This document shows positions 8,647 through 16,100 of a stretch of 64,000 nt of DNA, in pieces; within the stretch, counting starts at the first letter, position 1; each line of letters starts with the position of its first letter. A program made the position numbers and the translations under genes. This DNA comes from Parvibaculum sp. (GTDB lineage Bacteria > Pseudomonadota > Alphaproteobacteria > Parvibaculales > Parvibaculaceae). Location of the stretch: contig NZ_JAUSBV010000004.1 of the NCBI RefSeq assembly GCF_030651915.1, positions 88,305 through 152,304 of the forward strand, given 5' to 3'. The notes beneath the pieces are model-generated. The model did not search any database. It worked only from the letters and a program-made list of their open reading frames with translations, and had not been told where the DNA came from.

Positions 8647-8804
8647 GCGAATTGCGGGGGGCGGAAAGCCACCCCTTCCCTGCGTTAACCTGTTGCGATT
8701 ACCACAAGCGTAGCACAGGCGCGCGAGACACGGGCAATGCCAAAGAGGTGACGCCCTGTTCACCGCGCGAGCGGCGTCGAACGGGCCTGCACACGCCCCG
8801 CGGC

Positions 8805-10379
8805 TCACCCAAAGGCCGCGCGCATGACCTTGCCGACGACGGCGGCCTGATCCGCCGCGCCGAGTTTCGACTTGATATGCGCGAAATGCGTGCGGACGGT
8901 CGCCATCGAAAGGCCCTGCGCGCGCGCGAAGTCGGCCAGGCTCGCGCCTTCGGCAAAGGCGGCCGCAAGCTCCGCCTCGCGCGGCGAAAGGCCGTACCAG
9001 GCCGAAAGCGCATCGCGGTCGACCCGGCGGCGGCGCCCTTCCTCGAAAATCCGGACAAGCGCGATCGGCGGCGCGCCGGAGCCGTCGGCCGGCGGCTGGA
9101 TGCGCTCGCAGCGCAGCAGAAAGACCTCGCCCTTGCCGCTGACGGCGCGCCCGTAGCGGTCGGCGGGTCCGAAATTACTCCCTGTACTGACCAGTCCGAA
9201 GGCCTGATCCATCAGGATCGCAAGCGCCGCCTCGCTCTGCGCGTCGGCCCCGGTGAGCCGTCCGTTCTTGTGGATGAAGACGTCGCCGCTCTCCAGCACC
9301 CGGCGCGCCCGGCGATTGGCGAGAATGACATGGCGGCTGGCGCTCAGCAGCAGCATCGCCTCCGGCGCGTCGGCAAAGAGAAGCGCCAGCCAGTCATGCT
9401 CGATCTGCTCCTGCGTGACCAGCGCGCCGAATTCGAGCCGCCGTTCCATGAAATGCCAGACCCAGTCGGGATCGTGGTCGCGCGCCCATTCGAAGAGCTG
9501 GTCGAAGCGTTCCTCCATGTGCGGCTGCACGAATTCCGACATCCCGCGCGCATAGGCGTCGCTGAGCTGCTGCTTTTCGGCCGCGCTGCGAACCGTCGCG
9601 CCGGTGCGCCGGCGCACGAACTGGCCAATGCTGGCAAGCGCCGCCGCGGCCTGCGGCGAAAGCGGCTGGAGGCGCTGCCAGGTGTCGGGAAGTCCCTGCC
9701 AGACATGGAGATGCGCCCGCCCGCCGACGCGGCGCAGCCCCTCGACAAGCAGCCGCGCATCGTCGAGCAGAATGTCGTCGGCACCGGCATGGATCAGCGT
9801 TTCGGGCAGGCCCGTTAGCTCGCCAAAGACCGGCGAGGCCAGCGGATGGCGCGGATCGGCGCCCTGCAGATAGTCGATCGTCAGCATGGCCAGAACCTCG
9901 ACGTCGGAGGCAAAGCGACCGGTGCGGATGTTCTCGACATAGGAACCGCCCGACATTGTGAGATCGACCCAGGGCGAGAGCGCGACAAAGCCCGCCGGCA
10001 GCGGCGCACCCTCGCCGCGCAGCGCGATGAGAGCGGCCAGCGCGATACCGGCGCCGGCGGTGTCGCCCATCACGACGAGTTTCGAAGGCGCAACGCCGCG
10101 TGCCAGCAGCGCCTTGTAGGTCGCAACCACATCCTCGATGGCAAGCGGAAAGGGATGTTCGGGCGCCAGCCTGTAATCGACCATCAGCACCCGGCCGCGC
10201 GCATTGCGGGCGATCTGATCGGCAACGACGCTGTGCATCGGCCCCCGGTTCATCGCGAAGGTGCCGCCATAGACATACAGGACCGTCGGGCCCTCGGCTT
10301 CCGCCTCGCCGCACCAGACAGCCGGCCGCGGGAAGCCCGCCGCCTCGGCAAGAGGAATGGTCTCGACTGCGTTTTCCAT
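8805..10379 (-). CDS. Pseudo-esterase (HSL-type alpha/beta-hydrolase) fused to LuxR-type HTH regulator
   Basis: The 524 residues fall into two parts. Residues 1-260 are an HSL-family alpha/beta-hydrolase. The oxyanion motif HGGG reads YGGT (37-40), the nucleophile motif GDSAG reads GDTAG (Ser replaced by Thr107), the acid motif ADDILLDD is present (Asp201), and the catalytic His position reads PDTW (Asp232). It is probably not an active esterase. Residues about 300-440 look like the PAS-like region of LuxR regulators (HVILANRRARRVL), and 455-524 form a LuxR HTH (GLSPREAELAAAFAEG, then SMATVRTHFAHIKSKLG). A dead hydrolase before an HTH suggests ligand sensing, as in the plant HSL-fold receptor GID1. 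It is divergent from the OmpA/giant-protein operon. Confidence 0.82.
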   Translation of the reverse strand: MENAVETIPLAEAAGFPRPAVWCGEAEAEGPTVLYVYGGTFAMNRGPMHSVVADQIARNARGRVLMVDYRLAPEHPFPLAIEDVVATYKALLARGVAPSKLVVMGDTAGAGIALAALIALRGEGAPLPAGFVALSPWVDLTMSGGSYVENIRTGRFASDVEVLAMLTIDYLQGADPRHPLASPVFGELTGLPETLIHAGADDILLDDARLLVEGLRRVGGRAHLHVWQGLPDTWQRLQPLSPQAAAALASIGQFVRRRTGATVRSAAEKQQLSDAYARGMSEFVQPHMEERFDQLFEWARDHDPDWVWHFMERRLEFGALVTQEQIEHDWLALLFADAPEAMLLLSASRHVILANRRARRVLESGDVFIHKNGRLTGADAQSEAALAILMDQAFGLVSTGSNFGPADRYGRAVSGKGEVFLLRCERIQPPADGSGAPPIALVRIFEEGRRRRVDRDALSAWYGLSPREAELAAAFAEGASLADFARAQGLSMATVRTHFAHIKSKLGAADQAAVVGKVMRAAFG

Positions 10380-10425
10380 CGGCGCCCCGGCCAGCAGGGA
10401 CCCGTTGTCCCGCGGCCCTACCCTA

Positions 10426-10441
10426 TCATCACTTTTGATGA
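10426..10441. promoter_or_regulatory. Perfect inverted repeat in the divergent regulator/OmpA intergenic region
   Basis: TCATCA-CTTT-TGATGA is a perfect 6-base inverted repeat with a 4-base centre. It lies between the start of the LuxR-fusion gene (10379) and the OmpA gene (10520). Position and symmetry suit an operator for the divergent LuxR-type protein, but no binding data exist. Confidence 0.4.
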
Positions 10442-10451
10442 GGACAGAACA

Positions 10452-10493
10452 GGCAAACCGGCCTTACCCCTTGTGAAAAGGGGCGGTTTCGCC
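10452..10493 (+). promoter_or_regulatory. Possible 5'-leader hairpin before the OmpA-family gene
   Basis: Nested complementary arms are visible. CCCCTT (10467-10472) pairs with AAGGGG (10478-10483) around GTGAA, and AAACCG (10455-10460) pairs with CGGTTT (10484-10489). The GGC/GCC ends extend the outer arm. A bulge of six bases lies on one side. It could fold in the leader RNA about 30 bases before the start codon, or act as a DNA operator. Confidence 0.4.
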
Positions 10494-10519
10494 ACCGGCG
10501 CAGCAGGGAGGGCAGACCG

Positions 10520-11575
10520 ATGACATTGCGGAGCGAGGAAAACACCCGGGCGCGGCGCGCAGGGGTCTGGCATCGCAGCGCAGCTCTGGCGGTCATTATC
10601 GGCCTGGCGCTGGCCGGCACCGCAGCGGCCAACGATGTCGACGGCGCCAGCGACCACCCGCTGCTCAAGCGCTACGAAGACTCCGTCATCATCGGCTACC
10701 ACACGCGCGCCTATGACGAATTCGACATTGCAACCGGCCCCCACCGGAGTTTCGCCCCGAAACTCACCGAGGCCCAGACCGTCGAAGGCGCGCATACCCG
10801 CATTCTCTATGTGGCGCCGGAGGGACGTTCGACGCTTGAGGTGATGCGCAACTACCGGAAGGAACTGGCCGACGCCGGCTTTGAAACCATCTTCGAATGC
10901 GGCGGCGCGGAATGCGGAAACGGTCCCGATGCGCCCCGCGCCGGCTCCTATCTGATTACCAGCGCCCTGCTGAAGCGCGTGCCGCTGAACAATATGGGTC
11001 AGGTGACGCAATATGCATTTTCGCAGCCGAACGATGTGCGCGCGCTGACGGCAAAGCTCGACCGGCCCGAAGGCGCGATCTATGTGTCGCTCGCCATCGC
11101 CATCGAAGGTTTCGACCAGTTCCGGATGACGGCGAAGAAACCGCTGGTGTTGCTCGATGTGATCGAGACCGGCGAAATGGAACAGCGCATGGTGCTGGTC
11201 GAGGCGGCCGCCATGGCCAAGGCCATTGCCGAGACCGGCCGCATCGCGCTTTACGGCGTCTATTTCGACACCGACAGCGCGACCATCAAACCGGAATCCG
11301 GCGCAACGCTTGAAGAGATCGCCAAGCTGCTGACGGATGACGGGAGCCTGAAGCTCTATGTCGTCGGCCATACCGACAGCAAGGGCGCTTACGACCACAA
11401 CATGTCGCTCTCGGCACGCCGCGCCGAAAGCGTCGTTGCGGCATTGACCGGAAAACACGGCATCGCGGCGGCGCGGCTGAAAGCGGCCGGCGTCGGCTTG
11501 CTGGCGCCGGTTGCGACAAATGAAAGCGAAGACGGCCGCGCGCTCAACCGGCGCGTGGAACTGGTGCGGCAATAG
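10520..11575 (+). CDS. OmpA-family outer-membrane-associated protein with DUF4892 domain
   Basis: This 351-residue protein has an N-terminal export segment (ALAVIIGLALAGTAAA) and a region that resembles DUF4892 (about 35-225, including HPLLKRYEDSVIIGY). An OmpA/MotB-type peptidoglycan-binding domain follows (about 240-351) with VYFDTDSATIKPES and VVGHTDSKGAYDHNMSLSARR. It should sit in the periplasm or outer membrane and hold peptidoglycan. The start at 10520 follows GGGAGGG. The next gene begins 21 bases after its stop, so it is the first gene of a three-gene operon with two proteins of unknown function. Confidence 0.82.
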   Translation: MTLRSEENTRARRAGVWHRSAALAVIIGLALAGTAAANDVDGASDHPLLKRYEDSVIIGYHTRAYDEFDIATGPHRSFAPKLTEAQTVEGAHTRILYVAPEGRSTLEVMRNYRKELADAGFETIFECGGAECGNGPDAPRAGSYLITSALLKRVPLNNMGQVTQYAFSQPNDVRALTAKLDRPEGAIYVSLAIAIEGFDQFRMTAKKPLVLLDVIETGEMEQRMVLVEAAAMAKAIAETGRIALYGVYFDTDSATIKPESGATLEEIAKLLTDDGSLKLYVVGHTDSKGAYDHNMSLSARRAESVVAALTGKHGIAAARLKAAGVGLLAPVATNESEDGRALNRRVELVRQ

Positions 11576-11596
11576 GCTCACGGCCCGGAGGTCGGC

Positions 11597-13111
11597 ATGA
11601 ACCACTCAGTCGCACGATCGCTGACGGCGGGACTGACCCTGACGGCGATGCTGTGCGGACCGGCGCTGGCGCAGACCTTCCAGCAGCCGGCGTTGCCGGT
11701 CCCCGTGATGCCGGGACCGGTGACGGGTGTGCCCAGCGCCGCGCCGGCGCCGGCGCTTACCCTGAGCCAGAACGATCGCCGCCTTCTCGCCGAGCTGAGC
11801 GAAAAAATCGACCGCATGATCGCGGAGGTCGGCGAAGCCCGCGCGCGGACGATGGCGGCATTCGCGGATGGCGGCGCGCAGACCGCGATTGCGGAATCTT
11901 TCAAGCGGGAAAATGCGCGCATCGTCGGTCCGGTGAAAAGCATCGATGATTCCGCCGCTCTGAACCACCTGCGGGCTTCCGATGCATGGCAGGTGGCGCG
12001 CCCGCCTCGACTGTCCCGAAGCATCGACTACGGTCCGGGCGCCGAAAGGCTCAATGACGAAATGGTGCGGAATATCGCGGAAGTTTTCTACGACCGGTAC
12101 ATCGCAAGACTGAACGAAACAAAGGACGGCCTCGCCGCGCGGCCGGCAACGATCGCCCAGCAGATCGGCGTGACGCCGCCGTCGATGACCGGGAAAGTCC
12201 GGGACGGCCTCGAAGCCGACCTGAAATATCTGCAGGGCGGACATGACCTCTGGAAGAGCGCCGAAGCGGAACTGAGGGAAACATTTCTGCCGCAATACCA
12301 GAAGCGTCTTCTCGACGTTCTCGGGCGCCACGCAAGCTACACCCAGCGCTTCGCGGAGCTGATCGACAGGCGTGAGAACGCCATTTACGACCTGGAAGTG
12401 GATTTCGTCGCCACCCACGCCGAGCGTGAGCGTCAGGTCGCGATTCTGGAAAGCTATCCGCCCGGCAGCGGTCTGGGAAACGACAATATCGCACGCATAC
12501 GCGAACTCGAAGCCGAGATGGAAGTTCTCAACGAGCGCATCAAAGCCGCTGCGATGAACGAGGCAAACGACGCCGAGCGATTTTACAACTGCTCTCTGTC
12601 GCTCGGCACCTGGAGCAACGAACTGGCAGGAAGGCCGCGCGTATCGCCGCCCGTTTCGATTTACTACGCACCACAACACGCCGTCACCCATCTCGGCGGG
12701 CGCGCTTTCTTTCGCGCTTACGAGACGGATGCAATGATGCCGGATCTGAACGAACATCTAAAGATCGACGATCCATGCGGCACGGCGACACCGCCCGATG
12801 AAATTCCGGCGCGGCTTTCACTCGTTGTGCCGCGCTTCGACGCGCCCGAGCCGCCCGAACGGCTCGACGAGGACGATCTCGCGGCGGCGATGCCGAAATA
12901 TGTCTTCGAGCCCGTGGACGGCATTCATTTCGGTCATCCCTTCCATGTCGAGGCGCTGTTCGAGGAGGATCGTCCGGGCGACACCTACAGTGTGCGCATC
13001 AACGGCACATATTCGGCCATCGTTCAGCGGACCGAGGAAAATCCGAGACTCTATCGCAGCGCCACGCTGGTCCTGACCCATGCCGGCGTCACCTATGGAG
13101 GCGGGCGATGA
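11597..13111 (+). CDS. Uncharacterised exported protein (504 aa) of the giant-protein operon
   Basis: I do not recognise a family. The N-terminus is a clear signal peptide (LTAMLCGPALAQ), followed by a Pro/Val-rich stretch. A long charged helical region (about 50-330) includes a coiled-coil-like segment near residues 300-320 (RIRELEAEMEVLNERI). The C-terminal third (about 400-504) looks beta-rich (HFGHPFHVEALFEEDRPG). The ATG follows GGAGG by six bases and the gene overlaps the next one in an ATGA. It may be a periplasmic partner or chaperone-like protein for the 1760-residue product, but only linkage supports that. Confidence 0.7.
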   Translation: MNHSVARSLTAGLTLTAMLCGPALAQTFQQPALPVPVMPGPVTGVPSAAPAPALTLSQNDRRLLAELSEKIDRMIAEVGEARARTMAAFADGGAQTAIAESFKRENARIVGPVKSIDDSAALNHLRASDAWQVARPPRLSRSIDYGPGAERLNDEMVRNIAEVFYDRYIARLNETKDGLAARPATIAQQIGVTPPSMTGKVRDGLEADLKYLQGGHDLWKSAEAELRETFLPQYQKRLLDVLGRHASYTQRFAELIDRRENAIYDLEVDFVATHAERERQVAILESYPPGSGLGNDNIARIRELEAEMEVLNERIKAAAMNEANDAERFYNCSLSLGTWSNELAGRPRVSPPVSIYYAPQHAVTHLGGRAFFRAYETDAMMPDLNEHLKIDDPCGTATPPDEIPARLSLVVPRFDAPEPPERLDEDDLAAAMPKYVFEPVDGIHFGHPFHVEALFEEDRPGDTYSVRINGTYSAIVQRTEENPRLYRSATLVLTHAGVTYGGGR

Positions 13112-16100
13112 AACTTTTCGGCTTCGACATTCCGCTGCCCGATCTCGGTGCCTTGAAGCTGTCGGCGCTCGGCACGCCGGCGGGCATGGCCGTGGCCCGT
13201 GTCGGCGGCGCGGCGGCGCTGGCCGGGGCGGCCATGCTGGCGATGGGGGCTTTCGGCGACGATGACCCGCCGCCGGTCGAACTCGCCGGGAAATGGGAGG
13301 TCGCCTATCACGACCGCATTCTCGGCCGGGTGCGGGGCAAAGCGACGGTGGCGGACGGCGAAGGCAGCGCCGAAGTCGTGCTGACGCATCCGAAGACCAA
13401 ACAGGAATACACGCTGCGTTCAACCCGCTTCGCCCGTTCGGGCGATACGCTGAATGTGACGCTCGAAGGCCAATGGCCGGGCGCGGAAGGATATGTCGAG
13501 CCGCCACTCGGCGAGGAGCAATCCGTCGGCGCAGGCTCGCCCTATGAATGGCAAGGGCCGGCAAAGATCACGCTGGCCCATGGCGATTCCGAAGAGACAT
13601 TCAAGGTTCTGAAGGACGAGCCCGTCGGCAAGCACAAGGTCGAACTGGAGCTTTACATCGGCGACGAGGCGATGACCGGCGCCTGGAAGCAATGGGCGAA
13701 CGCGGTCACGGGCCGCGACGAGGCCGAAGGCGGCCGCATCGCCGATTTCCGCTTTGCGGGCGACGGCACCGGCCGCGCCTACCAGACCGGCATCGAAACC
13801 TGGTATCGCCCGCGCCCGGTCATTCACATCGTGGCGCCGAGCGAGGACCAGCTCGCCATCCGCGAATATCTCGGCGCAAAGTTTCCCTATCCCTGGAAGG
13901 CGGATGGTTCATCGGCCGGCATTCTGATCGATCGCCGCTACCTGCTGGTCGTCGGCGACGAGCTGCCGACCGAGCCCGGCGAAACGGCCGAACTGAAGTC
14001 GCTCGATGCGGATGTCGAATATTTCGTCGAGGCCAAACGCTCGCAATATGGCGACCGCCCGACGGCGCAGCTGATCCTCGACAACGCATTCACACATATC
14101 CGGCGGAACCTGAAGCAGCAGATGCTGGCCGAGGGCTTCGGCAACGAGGCGCTCCTTCAAGCGACGATGGATGCGATCTACGAGAAGGACTGGATCCTGA
14201 TCCGCGCCGAGCTGAAGCGCCCGGCCGAGCCGGGCCGCAAGGGCTTCACGCTGAACGGCGCCGAGGGAAGCTGGGTGTTGCGCTATGGCGACTTCGTCGC
14301 CGATTTCGCGGTGACGCGGCCGGTCGGCGGCGAGACCGAAGGCACCGACCATGTGCTGATGCCTGAGAAAATCTATCTAGAGTTTCGCACGGCGGCGCCG
14401 CTGCTTGCCGATGAGTTGCCGGTTCAGCTCTGGGTCAATGACGACGTGCATGTCTTTGCCGGCAACCGCACGATCATGGCCAAGCGGTTGCCGCGCACGA
14501 AGGAAGACGACGAGGCGCTGGCCGAACTGCGCGAGGCTGTGCGCTTCGCCGGCGGCGATGTCGAAAACGTCAAGCCGATCCATATTTACCGGACGCCGCC
14601 CATCGGCCTTGTCGACAAGGGACAGGAGGCGTCCGGCGGCGCCATGGACCTGCCGGAGGTCGGCGACGATTGGCGCGTGACGGTGAAGGACGGCGACACG
14701 ATCCGCGGCGTCAGCATCGCCACCGACATTTTGCGCACCGAGCCGTTCCACGCCCAGGCAATGGTCGTCAATTCGCCGGCCGAGATTGTGCGGCACACGA
14801 CGCCGGGCCTCGGCGCGGCGCAGAACCTGACATGGACGCGCGCCGTGATGGAAGCGGCACGTTGCACCGGAGCGCCGATCGACACGCCTGTCGATTTCGA
14901 TGCGCTGGCCCGGCGCAAGGCGACAACATTCAAAAGCAAGGTCTATCTCGCAGACGCGGCAAAGCGCGCCACGGGCAAGGAGCTTCTTGGCGCGATCCCC
15001 GGTGAGGGGTGGCTTGAGGGCAGCGCCCGGCTCGGCCGCGACGCCGCCGCCGGCGTCATCCAGAGCCCGACCGCCTTCAGCGGCGGCGAAACCTATTCGC
15101 TCGACATGCTGGTCGGCGATCACGCCGCCATGCTGATCCTGCGCGAAGCCTTCATCGAAATGATGACGCGCCAGATCGAGGAAGTCAGCGCAATCCGCTC
15201 GGACGCCGCCATATACGGGTTCCGCGCCAGCGCCGAAATCCCCTCGTCCTATGCGCCGAACCATCCCTTCTCGACGATCGACGTCAAAGCGCCGAACGGC
15301 AAGACCGTCTCCTTCAGCTTCAGCTATGCAAGCGACGATCTGCTGAAACAGGAACTCGGCCTCGACGCGGCCGCCGCCGAGGCATGGCGCCTCGACGCGA
15401 CGCGGCAGATGCTGCGCGAATATCTGGCCTCGCTGCGCGCCGCGCTTGGCGTGGCGCAGGGGATCAAGACCTGCGGCGAGCACCAGAAACTGGTCGAGCT
15501 GACCGGGCGCGGCTTTGCCGCCGTCAATCGCTATGCGCGCAGCCGGTTGATGACCGCGCAATCCATTCGCGGCGAACGCGACGATGCCTGGAAGGCCGAC
15601 CGCGTGGCGCGGGCCTGGATGGCGGGCGTGCCGGTCTTTGCCGAGGCGCTGGCCGATCAGCAATCGCTTTCGGCGCAGGACACGAAAGTCCTCGTTATTG
15701 CCGTGACCATCGGCACATCGGCCGCGGCGGCGGGCGGCGGTCTCCTCGGCTGGGCAGTCGCTTACGAAGCGCTTTTCTTCAGCACCGTGGCGACGATGGC
15801 CGATGTCGCCAATGCCGCCCATGTGCTCTACACCGAGATCGGCCACAAGCTGAACACCACGGCGGAAGTCCGCTTCGCGCGCGGCGCCCATGCCGTACTC
15901 GGCGATGCGCGTCTCGAACAGGCGCTCGCCGAAGACCGCCATTGGGCGGAAATTTCGGCCGGGCTCTATCTCGACGTGCTGCCGAGCGTCGCTTTCAACT
16001 CGGGCGCCGATTTCCTCAAGGGGTTGAAGGATATTGGCGGGACTTCGGCGGCCGTCTATCGCGGCGGCAAGCGCCTTGTCTCGCAGGCACGCTCCATCGA

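Noticed and set aside
6790..8688. A 632-codon plus-strand open frame antisense to the MoxR and VWA genes
   Set aside because: It mirrors two well-supported minus-strand genes, has no family motif and is explained by high G+C content that removes stop codons.
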